DNA of 64,000 nucleotides from Microbacterium protaetiae (GTDB lineage Bacteria > Actinomycetota > Actinomycetes > Actinomycetales > Microbacteriaceae), in assembly GCF_004135285.1 (NCBI RefSeq), contig NZ_CP035494.1, forward strand, positions 3,534,001 through 3,598,000. The letters run 5' to 3'. Position 1 is the first letter of the stretch. Every line of letters begins with the position of its first letter. Positions 52,453 to 61,658 of the stretch are shown in pieces. The position numbers and the translations under genes were made by a program. The notes beneath the pieces are model-generated. The model was not told the origin of the DNA. It saw only the letters and a list, made by a program, of their open reading frames with translations, and made no database searches.

Positions 52453-54492
52453 ATGACGGATGCCTCGGCCAACCCCCTTCTGCTCCCCAGCCGCCTTCCC
52501 TACCAGCTGCCCGATTACGCGCACATTCGACCCGAGCACTATCTGCCGGCGTTCGAGCTCGCCTTCGAAGAGCATCTGCAAGAGGTCGCCGCCATCACTC
52601 GCGTGCGTTCCATGCCCACGTTCGAGAACACGATGGTGCCGCTGGAGACCAGCGGCCAGCTTCTGGGCGATGTCGCCCGGGCGTTCTACACCGTGTCGTC
52701 GTCCGATGCCACCGACGAGATTCAGGCCGTCGAAGAGAAGCTGGCACCGCTGATGGCGGCGCATGAAGATGCGATCCAGCTCGATGGGCAGCTCTACTGG
52801 CGCATCAAGACGCTGCACGACAAGCTCGACACGCTCGAGCTCGACGCCGAGCAGCGCTACCTCGTACAGCGCTGGTACCGCGAGATGACGCACGCGGGCG
52901 CAGGTCTCGACGACGACGCGAAGAAGCGCCTCACCGAGCTGAACACGCAACTGTCCACGCTCACGACGGCGTTCGACAAGAACCTGCTCGCCGACACGAA
53001 CGAGCTCGCGGTCGTCTTCGACGACGCCTCCGAGCTGGCGGGCCTCAGCGACGGCGAGCTGTCCGCCGCATCGCAGGCAGCGACCGACCGCGGCCTGGAT
53101 GGCAAGTACCTGGTTACCCTCGTGCTGCCCACCGGGCACCCGTACCTCTCGTCGCTGACCGATCATGGAGCGCGCGAGCGGATCATGGCGGCATCCCGTA
53201 CCCGCGCCTCGCGCGGCAACGACCACGACAACCGCGAGACTCTTGTGCAGATCGTGCGTCTGCGGGCCGAGCGGGCACAGCTGCTCGGCTACGCCTCGCA
53301 CGCGGCGTATGTCACCGCCGACGAGACCGCCGGCACTCCTGAAGCTGTGCACGATCTGCTGCGTCGCCTCGCGGTTCCCGCCGCCCGCAACGCGCACCAC
53401 GAGCAAGCGGCGCTGCAGGCGTCGGCCGGCTCTGACATCACCGCGGCCGACTGGGCCTTCTATACCGAGAAGGTGCGTCAGGCCCAGTACGCAATCGACA
53501 CCACAGCGCTGCGCCCGTGGTTCGAGGCCGAGCGCGTGCTGCGCGACGGCGTTTTCTACGCGGCCACGAAGCTCTACGGCATCACCTTCACCGAGCGCGA
53601 CGACCTGCAGACGTACCACCCCGACGCGCGCGTGTTCGAAGTGCACAACGAAGACGGGTCGCCGCAGGGCCTGTACATCCTCGACCTGTACACGCGCGAC
53701 ACCAAGCGCGGCGGCGCCTGGATGAACTCGATCGTCGACCAGTCCGCCCTGCGCGGCACGAAGGCCGTCGTGGTCAACAACCTCAACGTGTCCAAGCCCG
53801 CGTCGGGTCCGACGTTGCTGAGCTTCGACGAGGTGAACACCCTTTTCCACGAGTTCGGTCACGCGCTGCACGGACTGTTCGCGACCGTCACGTTCCCGCA
53901 CTTCGCCGGTACCGAGGTGTTCCGCGACTTCGTCGAGTTTCCCAGTCAGGTCAACGAGATGTGGATGCTGTGGCCCGAGGTGTTGGAGAACTACGCCAAG
54001 CACCTTGAGACCGGTGAGCCCCTGCCGGCCGATGTGGTCGAGAAGCTGCACGCGTCGGAATCGTTCAACCAGGGATTCGAGACGAGCGAATACCTGGCCG
54101 CCGCCTGGCTCGACCAGGCATGGCATTCGCTGAGTCGCGAGGCGGCCGCCGCCGATCTCGATGTCGCGGGGTTCGAGGCATCCGCACTGGCCGATATCGG
54201 TCTCGACAACCCCGCCGTGCCCACCCGGTACTCGTCGACGTACTTCCAGCACGTCTTCTCTGGCGGATACAGCGCCGGCTACTACTCCTACATCTGGAGC
54301 GAGGTGCTCGACGCCGACACCGTCGAGTGGTTCAAAGAGAACGGCGGCCTCACCCGTGCCAACGGCGACCGCTTCCGGCAGCGACTGCTCGGCGTGGGCG
54401 GGTCGAAGGACCCTCTTGAGGCCTACCGCGATTTCCGCGGCCGCGACGCCGACATCGCGCCGCTGCTCAAGCGCCGCGGGCTGGACGGCTGA
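52453..54492 (+). CDS. M3 family metallopeptidase (peptidyl-dipeptidase Dcp/oligopeptidase A-like)
   Basis: This 679-aa protein starts at ATG 52453. The zinc motif is TLFHEFGHALHGLF, and the downstream ligand is in FVEFPSQVNEMWM. AGTEVFRDFVEFPSQVNE, TRYSSTYFQHVFSGGYSAGY and SEVLDADTVEWFKENGG are typical of the Dcp branch. It cleaves short cytoplasmic peptides, a scavenging step. It is divergent from the ArsR-MFS operon across the CTTTGC array, so its expression may respond to the same signal. Confidence 0.93.
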   Translation: MTDASANPLLLPSRLPYQLPDYAHIRPEHYLPAFELAFEEHLQEVAAITRVRSMPTFENTMVPLETSGQLLGDVARAFYTVSSSDATDEIQAVEEKLAPLMAAHEDAIQLDGQLYWRIKTLHDKLDTLELDAEQRYLVQRWYREMTHAGAGLDDDAKKRLTELNTQLSTLTTAFDKNLLADTNELAVVFDDASELAGLSDGELSAASQAATDRGLDGKYLVTLVLPTGHPYLSSLTDHGARERIMAASRTRASRGNDHDNRETLVQIVRLRAERAQLLGYASHAAYVTADETAGTPEAVHDLLRRLAVPAARNAHHEQAALQASAGSDITAADWAFYTEKVRQAQYAIDTTALRPWFEAERVLRDGVFYAATKLYGITFTERDDLQTYHPDARVFEVHNEDGSPQGLYILDLYTRDTKRGGAWMNSIVDQSALRGTKAVVVNNLNVSKPASGPTLLSFDEVNTLFHEFGHALHGLFATVTFPHFAGTEVFRDFVEFPSQVNEMWMLWPEVLENYAKHLETGEPLPADVVEKLHASESFNQGFETSEYLAAAWLDQAWHSLSREAAAADLDVAGFEASALADIGLDNPAVPTRYSSTYFQHVFSGGYSAGYYSYIWSEVLDADTVEWFKENGGLTRANGDRFRQRLLGVGGSKDPLEAYRDFRGRDADIAPLLKRRGLDG

Positions 54493-54604
54493 TGGCCGTG
54501 CCGCGTGCACATCGGCGGAGATCTGCAACGACACACCGTTCTGCGGCGACCATCAGCGGTCTGTCGGCTGGGATCTCCGTAGTTGTGCTCGGGAGAGGGC
54601 GGCG

Positions 54605-55234
54605 ATGACGGTTCTCGACGCACGAAGTGAAGCGATCAGCGAAGTGTTCGATGCCAAAGCCCCTCACTACGACGAAGACCACATGCACCGTGGGCTCGCG
54701 CGGGCGGTGGCCGAGTTCGTCCACACCGCGGACGTCACCGACGTGCTGGATGTCGCAACCGGAACGGGCCTGGTCCTTCGCGCGCTGCAGGACGCAGGCC
54801 TGCAGTCTGGAATGATCGGTGTCGATGTGTCTGCACAGATGCTCGCGGTCGCACACGCCCACCTGCCCACCGCGACCCTGGCGCAAGGCGACGCCGCCGC
54901 GCTTCCCCTCGGTGCCGCATCCGTGGATCTGGTCACCTGCGTCACCGGGCTGCATCTGTTTCCCGATCCGCTCGCTGCCGCGCGAGAGTGGCGCAGAGTC
55001 CTCCGACCCGGGGGACGGATCGTTACCGCAACCTTCGCTGAGGGCGGGTTCCATCCGCGAAACGGAGCAGTGTTCGCCGTCGACCACGACTCGTTCCGTA
55101 CACCCGAACTCCTCCGGCAGTTCGGCCAGACATTCGGCTTCACGGTCACACGCCACCGATTCTGGTCGGACAAGTCACCCCAGATGCTCATCACCGAACT
55201 GGCAGGACAGGAGGACGGCCATGACCACAGCTGA
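54605..55234 (+). CDS. Class I SAM-dependent methyltransferase, tandem copy 1
   Basis: This 209-aa protein carries VLDVATGTGLVLRALQDAGL (motif I), GVDVSAQMLAVAHAHLPTAT, GDAAALPLGAASVDLVTCVT and LRPGGRIVTATFAEGG, the Methyltransf_11/UbiE-like pattern. The N-terminus SEVFDAKAPHYDEDHMHRGL is shared with the next protein. The substrate is unknown. It overlaps copy 2 by 14 bp. The 112-bp spacer after the peptidase gene has an inverted repeat CGGAGATC/GATCTCCG. Confidence 0.88.
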   Translation: MTVLDARSEAISEVFDAKAPHYDEDHMHRGLARAVAEFVHTADVTDVLDVATGTGLVLRALQDAGLQSGMIGVDVSAQMLAVAHAHLPTATLAQGDAAALPLGAASVDLVTCVTGLHLFPDPLAAAREWRRVLRPGGRIVTATFAEGGFHPRNGAVFAVDHDSFRTPELLRQFGQTFGFTVTRHRFWSDKSPQMLITELAGQEDGHDHS

Positions 55235-55850
55235 CGACCAGATCGCGGCAATCCGCGCCTCGTTCGACGCCCGGGCACCGGAGTATGACGAGAACGCGAT
55301 GCACCGGGCGCTCGCTGCATCGGTGGCGCGCTTCGCGCGCGTTCCCGATGAGGGCAGCGCCGTGGATGTCGCGACCGGCACGGGGCTGGTTGCACGAGCA
55401 CTCGCTGCGTTGCACCTGGGAGTGACGATCTCGGGCGTGGACGTGTCCCCCGGCATGCTCTCCGTCGCGCGCAGCGCTCTGCCGTCGGCGGAGTGGATCG
55501 AGGCGGATGCCACGAGCCTGCCTGTTGCCGCGGCATCCATCGATCTGGTCACGTGCGTGACGGCGCTGCACCTGTTCGCCGAGCCAGCACGGGCTATCGC
55601 CGAGTGGGCGCGGGTGCTGCGGCCCGGCGGTCGTGTCGTCACCGCGACGTTCGTCAGCGGCGGCCATCACGGGCAGCACGCGGCCGAGCACCATCCTGCC
55701 GAAGTCCCCTACCCGCGCGATCACGCGTCATTCGCGACGCCCGACCGCCTGCAGTCGTTCTACACGCCCGTCGGTCTGCGCATTGAACGCGTCGCCACCT
55801 GGGTGCGCGCGGGCGACCGCATGCTCATCGCCGAGGCCGTACGGGTTTGA
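55221..55850 (+). CDS. Class I SAM-dependent methyltransferase, tandem copy 2
   Basis: This protein is also 209 aa and parallel to copy 1: FDARAPEYDENAMHRALAAS, VDVATGTGLVARALAALHLG, GVDVSPGMLSVARSALPSAE, DATSLPVAAASIDLVTCVTA and LRPGGRVVTATFVSGG. It starts at ATG 55221 within copy 1, behind AGGAGG. A local gene duplication followed by divergence is likely. The two could form a heterodimer or act on related substrates. A hairpin lies downstream. Confidence 0.88.
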   Translation: MTTADDQIAAIRASFDARAPEYDENAMHRALAASVARFARVPDEGSAVDVATGTGLVARALAALHLGVTISGVDVSPGMLSVARSALPSAEWIEADATSLPVAAASIDLVTCVTALHLFAEPARAIAEWARVLRPGGRVVTATFVSGGHHGQHAAEHHPAEVPYPRDHASFATPDRLQSFYTPVGLRIERVATWVRAGDRMLIAEAVRV

Positions 55851-55913
55851 CCCGTCCCGGCCAGTCCGCCCGTCAGTATCTGCAACTGCAGGCGACCGAG
55901 ACACGTCAGAACC

Positions 55914-55947
55914 GACTGCCGAAGCCTGCCAGGCCAATTCGGCAGTC
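55914..55947. terminator. Hairpin between methyltransferase copy 2 and the NUDIX gene
   Basis: A 10-bp stem GACTGCCGAA/TTCGGCAGTC closes a 14-nt loop, itself containing GCCTGCCAGGC. It lies between convergent genes and could terminate both. ATCTGCAA repeats flank it at 55878 and 55951. Confidence 0.6.
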
Positions 55948-56018
55948 AGAATCTGCAATCGCGGTCGCGTCGAGCACGCAAGTACTGCCTGCTGAACCCG
56001 CGTGCGCCGCGCGATACC

Positions 56019-56552
56019 TCAAAGGTGAGCGCGCGCCTTGTACCAGGTGAGCTGGTTGTAGCTCTGCATCAGACGGTCACCCAGCCGCTCGACCGAAGCA
56101 AGCGCGACTTCGATGATCTCGCCTCCGTCGAGGTCCTGCGTACCGACGCAGCAACCCCGCACCAGAAAATGGTGCACGCGGTTCGTCTGGTTGCCCCAAT
56201 TCGCCCATGTCTGTCCGAGGTCGACGACATCGTCACCTGCGTACCCGGTCTCTTCGCGCAGCTCGCGCACCGCGGCTTCCCGTGGTGACTCACCATCTTC
56301 AACGGCGCCGCTCACCAGACCGACTGACACAATACCCGCGCCGTGGTGGTACTCCTCGACGAGAATCGCCTCGCCGCCCACTGTCAACGCAAGCACAGAC
56401 ACCCATTCAGGCTGCTCAAGAACGTAATAGGGGCCGATATCCCGGCCCCGTGCGTCACGGCAGTCGTCGGCACGAAGCGTGATCCATCGGTCCGACCGAA
56501 CGACCGCGCTCCGGATGACCTCCCACGGAGTGGGACGAACGCCGGATGCCAC
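56019..56552 (-). CDS. NUDIX hydrolase (ADP-ribose pyrophosphatase-like)
   Basis: This 177-aa protein has a complete Nudix box GAVEDGESPREAAVRELREE followed by TGY. WITLRADDCRDARGRDIGPY, EYHHGAGIVSVGLVSGAVED and a beta-rich C-terminus resemble ADP-sugar pyrophosphatases. The substrate could be ADP-ribose or another nucleoside diphosphate derivative. It lies 3 bp downstream of clpX in the same direction, so the two may share a transcript. Confidence 0.88.
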   Translation of the reverse strand: MASGVRPTPWEVIRSAVVRSDRWITLRADDCRDARGRDIGPYYVLEQPEWVSVLALTVGGEAILVEEYHHGAGIVSVGLVSGAVEDGESPREAAVRELREETGYAGDDVVDLGQTWANWGNQTNRVHHFLVRGCCVGTQDLDGGEIIEVALASVERLGDRLMQSYNQLTWYKARAHL

Positions 56553-56555
56553 CGC

Positions 56556-57827
56556 TCAGGCGCTCTTCTTGCGCTTCTCGCGCAGCACGAGAGTCGGCGC
56601 GGCACCCTCGTCGACGGCGGCCCTGGTGACGACGACCTTGTCGACGTCTTCGGTCGACGGGATCTCGAACATGATCGGCCCGAGCACGTCTTCGAGAATC
56701 GCGCGCAACCCGCGCGCGCCGGTCTTGCGGGCCACCGCCAGGTCGGCGATCGCCTCGAGTGCTTCGTGCTCGAACTCCAGGTCGACGTCGTCGAGCTGGA
56801 ACATGCGCTGGTACTGCTTGACCAAGGCGTTCTTCGGGGTGGTGAGAATCTCCATCAGCGCCTCACGGTCGAGCGGCTCGACCGAGGCGACCACGGGCAG
56901 GCGGCCGATGAACTCGGGAATCAGCCCGAACTTGTGCAGATCTTCGGTCTGCACCTCGCTGAACAGGTTGAGGTCTTCGTCTTTGCGGTGCAGCGAGGCG
57001 CCGAAGCCCACGCCATGCTTGCCCACCCGTGCGGAAATGATGTCTTCAAGGCCCGCGAACGCGCCCGCCACGATGAACAGCACGTTCGTCGTGTCGATCT
57101 GGATGAACTCCTGATGCGGATGCTTGCGCCCGCCCTGCGGCGGCACCGAGGCGACAGTTCCCTCGAGGATCTTCAGAAGCGCCTGCTGCACGCCCTCGCC
57201 GGAGACGTCACGGGTGATCGACGGGTTCTCTGCCTTGCGGGCGATCTTGTCGACCTCGTCGATGTAGATGATGCCGGTCTCGGCGCGCTTGGTGTCGAAG
57301 TCGGCCGCCTGCAGCAGCTTGAGCAGGATGTTCTCGACGTCTTCACCGACGTATCCCGCCTCGGTCAACGCCGTGGCATCCGCCACCGCGAACGGCACAT
57401 TCAGCCGCTTCGCCAGCGTCTGCGCCAGATACGTCTTGCCGCAGCCGGTCGGGCCCAGCAGCAGAATGTTGCTCTTGGCGATCTCGACCTCATCGGCGCG
57501 CTGCTCGGCCGACTGGATCGTCGAGTGGGCGCGCACCCGCTTGTAGTGGTTGTACACGGCGACCGAGAGTGCTCGCTTCGCGTCATCCTGCCCCACGACG
57601 TATTCCTCGAGGAACGCGAAGATCTCGCGCGGCTTGGGCAGGTCGAACTCCGACACCGTTCCCTCGCCGGACTCGGCCATGCGCTCTTCGATGATCTCGT
57701 TGCACAACTCAACGCACTCGTCGCAGATGTACACGCCCGGACCCGCGATCAGCTGCTGGACCTGCTTCTGGCTCTTTCCACAGAAGGAGCACTTGAACAG
57801 GTCAGCACTTTCGCCGATGCGTGCCAT
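56556..57827 (-). CDS. clpX: ATP-dependent Clp protease ATP-binding subunit ClpX
   Basis: This 423-aa protein starts at ATG 57827, behind GAGGAGGTG. The zinc-binding N-domain has [20 protein letters not shown] and ICDECVELC. The AAA+ core has Walker [18 protein letters not shown], Walker [15 protein letters not shown] and the pore loop GYVGED. ClpX unfolds tagged substrates and feeds ClpP1P2. It is separated from clpP2 by a strong hairpin, so it has its own promoter. Confidence 0.98.
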   Translation of the reverse strand: MARIGESADLFKCSFCGKSQKQVQQLIAGPGVYICDECVELCNEIIEERMAESGEGTVSEFDLPKPREIFAFLEEYVVGQDDAKRALSVAVYNHYKRVRAHSTIQSAEQRADEVEIAKSNILLLGPTGCGKTYLAQTLAKRLNVPFAVADATALTEAGYVGEDVENILLKLLQAADFDTKRAETGIIYIDEVDKIARKAENPSITRDVSGEGVQQALLKILEGTVASVPPQGGRKHPHQEFIQIDTTNVLFIVAGAFAGLEDIISARVGKHGVGFGASLHRKDEDLNLFSEVQTEDLHKFGLIPEFIGRLPVVASVEPLDREALMEILTTPKNALVKQYQRMFQLDDVDLEFEHEALEAIADLAVARKTGARGLRAILEDVLGPIMFEIPSTEDVDKVVVTRAAVDEGAAPTLVLREKRKKSA

Positions 57828-57928
57828 GGGCACCTCCTCGTCCGCGGCGGGTGTCGGATTCCCGCACCCTTCGAGCCTAATCGCAGGCAACGACATCCGG
57901 GGGCATTGCGACACGCGGTGCGCCCACA

Positions 57929-57968
57929 GCGAAGGCCCCGCCGCTCGGGTGAGCTGCGGGGCCTTCGC
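57929..57968 (-). terminator. Terminator downstream of clpP2
   Basis: A 13-bp GC-rich stem GCGAAGGCCCCGC/GCGGGGCCTTCGC closes a 14-nt loop. It lies 10 bp after the clpP2 stop and separates the tig-clpP unit from clpX. No U-tract follows. Confidence 0.8.
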
Positions 57969-57978
57969 TCGACGATGT

Positions 57979-58671
57979 CTATGCGCCGATGGCGTTCTGA
58001 CCGCCGCGCTTGCGCGTGGTCAGCACCTGGTCGACCAGGCCGTACTCGACGGCTTCGGTCGCCGACAGGATCTTGTCGCGGTCGATGTCCTTGTTGACCT
58101 GCTCCTGCGTGCGCTTGGAGTGCTTCGACAGCGTCTCTTCCAGCCACGTGCGCATGCGCATGATCTCGTTGGCCTGGATCTCGATGTCGGATGCCTGCCC
58201 CTGCCCTGCCTCGCCGACGGCAGGCTGGTGGATGAGGATGCGGGCGTTCGGCAGCGCGAGCCGCTTACCCGGCGCGCCCGCAGCCAGCAGCACGGCCGCA
58301 GCCGAGGCTGCCTGACCGAGAACGACGGTCTGGATCTGCGGCGACACGTACTGCATGGTGTCGTAGATCGCCGTCATGGCCGTGAAAGAGCCGCCGGGCG
58401 AGTTGATGTACATGACGATGTCGCGGTCGGGGTCCTGGCTCTCCAGCACCAGCAGCTGCGCCATGACGTCATCGGCCGAGGCGTCGTCGACCTGCACACC
58501 GAGGAAGATCACCCGGTCTTCGAACAGCTTGTTGTACGGGTCCTGACGCTTGTAGCCGTAGGCGGTGCGCTCCTCGAACTGCGGAAGCACATACCGGCTG
58601 CCGGGCATCTGCAGACCGTGCGGCGCGAGCGCCTGCGGCGAGGTGGGAAGACCGAAGGCGGGGGTGTTCAT
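57979..58671 (-). CDS. clpP2: ATP-dependent Clp protease proteolytic subunit 2
   Basis: This 230-aa protein resembles Mycobacterium ClpP2: [40 protein letters not shown], then [20 protein letters not shown] with the catalytic Ser, ARILIHQP with His, and [17 protein letters not shown] with Asp. An N-terminal extension of ~30 residues is present. ClpP1 and ClpP2 form the mixed 14-mer active in actinobacteria. It overlaps clpP1 by 4 bp. Confidence 0.97.
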   Translation of the reverse strand: MNTPAFGLPTSPQALAPHGLQMPGSRYVLPQFEERTAYGYKRQDPYNKLFEDRVIFLGVQVDDASADDVMAQLLVLESQDPDRDIVMYINSPGGSFTAMTAIYDTMQYVSPQIQTVVLGQAASAAAVLLAAGAPGKRLALPNARILIHQPAVGEAGQGQASDIEIQANEIMRMRTWLEETLSKHSKRTQEQVNKDIDRDKILSATEAVEYGLVDQVLTTRKRGGQNAIGA

Positions 58672-59276
58672 GCGTTGCTCTCCTTCGCATCCGACTGCTT
58701 GGTGCCGCCGCCGCCGTGCACGCCCTCGGCGTGTTCGCGGATGTGATCGACGAAGCCGTACTCGAGCGCCTCGTCGGCGCTGAACCAGCGGTCGCGGTCA
58801 CCGTCGGCGTTGATCTGCTCCACCGACTTGCCGGTCTGCGCCGCCGTGATCTCGGCCAACCGCTTCTTCATGTCGAGAATCAGCTGCGCCTGCGTCTGGA
58901 TGTCGCTCGCTGTGCCGCCGAAGCCGCCGTGCGGCTGGTGCAGCAGCACCCGGGCGTTCGGGGTGATATAGCGCTTGCCCTTCGTGCCGCTGGTCAGCAG
59001 CAGCTGCCCCATCGAGGCGGCCATGCCGATGCCGACGGTGACGATGTCGTTGGGCACGAACTGCATGGTGTCGTAGATCGCCATGCCGGCTGTGATCGAG
59101 CCGCCCGGCGAGTTGATGTACAGATAGATGTCTTTTTCGGGGTCCTCTGCGGCGAGAAGAAGGATTTTCGCGCAGATCTCATTGGCGTTGTCGTCGCGCA
59201 CCTCTGAGCCCAGCCAGATGATGCGGTCCTTCAGCAGCCTGTCGAAGACGCTCGTCGCGACAAGGGGTTCAGCCAT
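58668..59276 (-). CDS. clpP1: ATP-dependent Clp protease proteolytic subunit 1
   Basis: This 202-aa protein starts at ATG 59276, behind AGGAGC; upstream in-frame sequence is the antisense of the tig terminator and tail and is not coding. [40 protein letters not shown] and [20 protein letters not shown] give the Ser site. VLLHQPHGG and [15 protein letters not shown] give His and Asp. It overlaps clpP2 by 4 bp and lies 142 bp downstream of tig. Confidence 0.97.
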   Translation of the reverse strand: MAEPLVATSVFDRLLKDRIIWLGSEVRDDNANEICAKILLLAAEDPEKDIYLYINSPGGSITAGMAIYDTMQFVPNDIVTVGIGMAASMGQLLLTSGTKGKRYITPNARVLLHQPHGGFGGTASDIQTQAQLILDMKKRLAEITAAQTGKSVEQINADGDRDRWFSADEALEYGFVDHIREHAEGVHGGGGTKQSDAKESNA

Positions 59277-59368
59277 TCCAGCTCCTGATTCGGTTGCGTT
59301 CTTCGAATCTACCGGCGCGCACCTCGCGACCTGCCGCTGTTCGCCGTGGGCAGAGCGGGTCACCGGGA

Positions 59369-59410
59369 ATGCGAGAAGGGCGGATGCCGCAGCATCCGCC
59401 CTTCTCGCAT
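59369..59410 (-). terminator. Terminator of tig (19-bp perfect stem)
   Basis: ATGCGAGAAGGGCGGATGC (59369-59387) pairs perfectly with 59392-59410 around a CGCA loop. It starts 9 bp after the tig stop and is followed by clpP1 with its own leader. Confidence 0.9.
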
Positions 59411-59418
59411 GTTCCGAG

Positions 59419-60906
59419 TTACTCGGCGTCGGTCTTCTCGGCAGCCTTCTTCTTGGCCGGAGCCTTCTTGGCCGGCTTCTCGGCCGCCTCGGCCTCGTCG
59501 GTCTTCTTGGCAGGAGCCTTCTTCGCGGCCGGCTTCTTGGCGGGGGCCTTCTTGGCCGGCTTCTCGTCGGCGGGTGCCTCAGCGGGCGTCTCCGCGGTCT
59601 CGTCGGCTGCGGCATCCCCCGCTTCGTCCTCGGTGGCGATGAATCCGGTCAGGTCGACCGCCTTGCCATTGCTGTCGACGACGGTGACCTTGCCGAGGGC
59701 CACGGCCAACGCCTTGTTGCGGGCGACCTCACCGACGAGAACGGGCAGCTGGCCGTTCTGCTGAAGGACCTCGACGAACTCCTGCGGCGCAATGCCGTAC
59801 TGCGCGGCCGACTGCACGATGTACTGGGTCAGCTCGTCCTGCGAGACCTGCACGTCGTGCTGCTCGACGATCTTGTCAAGCAGCACCTGGGTGCGGAACT
59901 GCTTCTCGCTGGCCTCGGTCACCTCGGCGCGGTGCTCGTCGTCTTCGAGACGGCCTTCCTGCTCGAGGTGCTCGTGCACCTGGTCGGCAACCAGCTGCTC
60001 GGGCACGGGAATGTCGACCTTGGCCAGCAGCTCTTCGACGAGCTTGTCGCGGGCAGCCGAGCCCTGGGTGAACACCGACTGCTGCTGCACGCGCTCGACG
60101 AGCGACTCGCGCAGCTCGGCGATCGTGTCGAACTCGCTCGCGATCTGGGCGAAGTCGTCATCTGCCTCGGGAAGCTCGCGCTCCTTGACGCTCTTGACCG
60201 TCACTGCCACCTCGGCCTCTTCTCCGGCGCGGTCGCCGCCGATGAGGGTCGAGCGGAATGTGGTGTCTTCACCTGCGGTGAGCGAATCGATCGCCTCGTC
60301 GATGCCCTCGAGCAGCTCGCCCGAGCCGACCTCGTACGACACGCTCTCGGCGCGGTCGACCTCGGTACCGTCGATCGTGGCGACCAGGTCGAGTTCGACG
60401 AAGTCACCGGTCTTGGCCGGGCGGTCGACGGTCACGAGGGTGCCGAAGCGGCCGCGCAGGCGGTCGAGCTCTTCGTCGACGGCGGCGTCGTCGGTCTCGG
60501 CGGCGTCGACCGTGATCGTGGTGCCCGCGTAGTCGGGCAGCTCGACATCGGGGCGCACGTCGACCTCGATCTCGACCTTGAGGTCGCCGGAGAAGTCCTT
60601 CTCGTTCGGCCACTCGATGATCTCGGCGCTCGGCCGGCCGACGATGCGCACCTCGTGCGCAGTCACCGCCTCGCGGTAGAAGCCGTCGAGGCCCTCGTTG
60701 ACAGCGTGCTCGATGACCGCGCCGCGGCCGACACGCTGGTCGATGATCGGTGCCGGCACCTTGCCCTTGCGGAAGCCCGGAACCTGGACGTCCTGGGCGA
60801 TGTGCTCGTACGCGTGGGTGATGCTGGGCCCCAGCTCGTCGGGCGTGACGCTGATGTGCAGCTTCACGCGGGTCGGGCTGAGCTTCTCGACGGTGCTCGT
60901 GACCAT
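59419..60906 (-). CDS. tig: Trigger factor (ribosome-associated chaperone/PPIase)
   Basis: This 495-aa protein starts at ATG 60906. The ribosome-binding N-domain has [20 protein letters not shown] (the GFRxGKxP signature). The FKBP-like PPIase domain has [20 protein letters not shown], and a helical C-domain ends near [13 protein letters not shown]. The last ~65 residues are an Ala/Lys/Pro-rich tail with KKAPAKK repeats, common in actinobacterial Tig. It holds nascent chains at the ribosome exit. It precedes clpP1, as in most bacteria. Confidence 0.97.
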   Translation of the reverse strand: MVTSTVEKLSPTRVKLHISVTPDELGPSITHAYEHIAQDVQVPGFRKGKVPAPIIDQRVGRGAVIEHAVNEGLDGFYREAVTAHEVRIVGRPSAEIIEWPNEKDFSGDLKVEIEVDVRPDVELPDYAGTTITVDAAETDDAAVDEELDRLRGRFGTLVTVDRPAKTGDFVELDLVATIDGTEVDRAESVSYEVGSGELLEGIDEAIDSLTAGEDTTFRSTLIGGDRAGEEAEVAVTVKSVKERELPEADDDFAQIASEFDTIAELRESLVERVQQQSVFTQGSAARDKLVEELLAKVDIPVPEQLVADQVHEHLEQEGRLEDDEHRAEVTEASEKQFRTQVLLDKIVEQHDVQVSQDELTQYIVQSAAQYGIAPQEFVEVLQQNGQLPVLVGEVARNKALAVALGKVTVVDSNGKAVDLTGFIATEDEAGDAAADETAETPAEAPADEKPAKKAPAKKPAAKKAPAKKTDEAEAAEKPAKKAPAKKKAAEKTDAE

Positions 60907-60978
60907 GCCTGTTCGTTCTCCTCTGGTTTCCGCGGCTTGGCGCGCGCGGCGCAGTGCGGGGGTCTAGGGGCCGTGACG

Positions 60979-61052
60979 TCGGGGCGACAGGATTTGAACC
61001 TGCGGCCTCCCGCTCCCAAAGCGGGCGCTCTACCAAGCTGAGCTACGCCCCG
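60979..61052 (-). tRNA. tRNA-Pro (TGG)
   Basis: A minus-strand cloverleaf: acceptor CGGGGCG/CGCCCCG, D-arm GCTC/GAGC, anticodon stem CCCGC/GCGGG around a TTTGGGA loop with TGG (Pro), T-arm GCAGG-TTCAAAT-CCTGT and discriminator A. CCA is not encoded. Confidence 0.96.
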
Positions 61053-61149
61053 GGGCGCATGGCGCCGAAACGGCCTGGAAAAGTCTAGCCGACCTGGATG
61101 TGAACGCCGTGCGGGTCAGTTTCGGCCCTCTCGGCCGCGCCATTTGCCG

Positions 61150-61368
61150 TCCCATTGTGCCGGTTGCGCGCCGGGATGCGACGGAATGGGCCGGCTCCTG
61201 GAGCCGGCGCCGGGGCGCGCTGTGCCATTGTGTCGCTTGCGTTCTCGTGAAGCGACAGAATGGGCCGGGTCTTGGAGGCGACACCGGGCGCGCCGTCCCG
61301 TTGTGTCGCTTGCCCACCGGGATGCGACCGAATGAGCCGGGTCTTGGAGGCGGCGCCGGGCGGACGTG
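61150..61368. repeat. Three tandem 73-bp repeats, each with an inverted repeat
   Basis: Units start at 61150, 61223 and 61296, each opening with TCCCATTGTG-like sequence and running to ...CCGGGCGCG. Each unit contains CCATTGTGTCGCTT and AAGCGACAGAATGG-like arms, able to form a hairpin. They fill the spacer between tRNA-Pro and tRNA-Gly. No gene is visible. Confidence 0.8.
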
Positions 61369-61427
61369 CCGTGACAAGGCACCCGTTCGCGTCCGGTAGA
61401 GTGACATCGGCGCTTCGCGCGCCACGC

Positions 61428-61501
61428 GGGGATGTAGCTCAATGGTAGAGCCTCAGTCTTCCAAACTGATTACGCGGGTTCGATTCCCGTCATCCCCTCC
61501 A
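61428..61501 (+). tRNA. tRNA-Gly (TCC)
   Basis: Acceptor GGGGATG/CATCCCC, D-arm AGCTCAATGGTAGAGC, anticodon stem TCAGT/ACTGA around CTTCCAA with TCC (Gly), T-arm GCGGG-TTCGATT-CCCGT, and 3' CCA encoded (61499-61501). Confidence 0.96.
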
Positions 61502-61658
61502 CGAACTTATCGGGCGCCGCTGCGAGCCCACATCAATCCGCCCAGACCACATGAGTTTTCCGGAAATTTGATGTGGTGCGGGAAATTCCATATGGAATTG
61601 CCGCGCGCCGGACGCCACGCGCCGCGCGCCGCGCGGCGCCGCGCGCCGCGATTCACGC
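61502..61658. other. Intergenic region with palindromes and a GC-only tract
   Basis: It holds an imperfect inverted repeat CCCACATCAA ... TTGATGTGG (61528-61577), an exact palindrome AATTCCATATGGAATT (~61585-61600), and ~50 bp of CG-dinucleotide repeats up to 61655. The AT-rich palindrome stands out in this genome. No gene or known element is recognised; a processing or terminator structure after tRNA-Gly is possible. Confidence 0.5.

Noticed and set aside
52147..54534. Minus-strand 795-codon open frame opposite the M3 peptidase gene
   Set aside because: It is a shadow frame; its end merely coincides with the ArsR region in a different frame and has no protein-like motifs.
61150..61368. CRISPR array
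   Set aside because: There are only three units of 73 bp, contiguous and without unique spacers, each internally palindromic. No cas genes are near.
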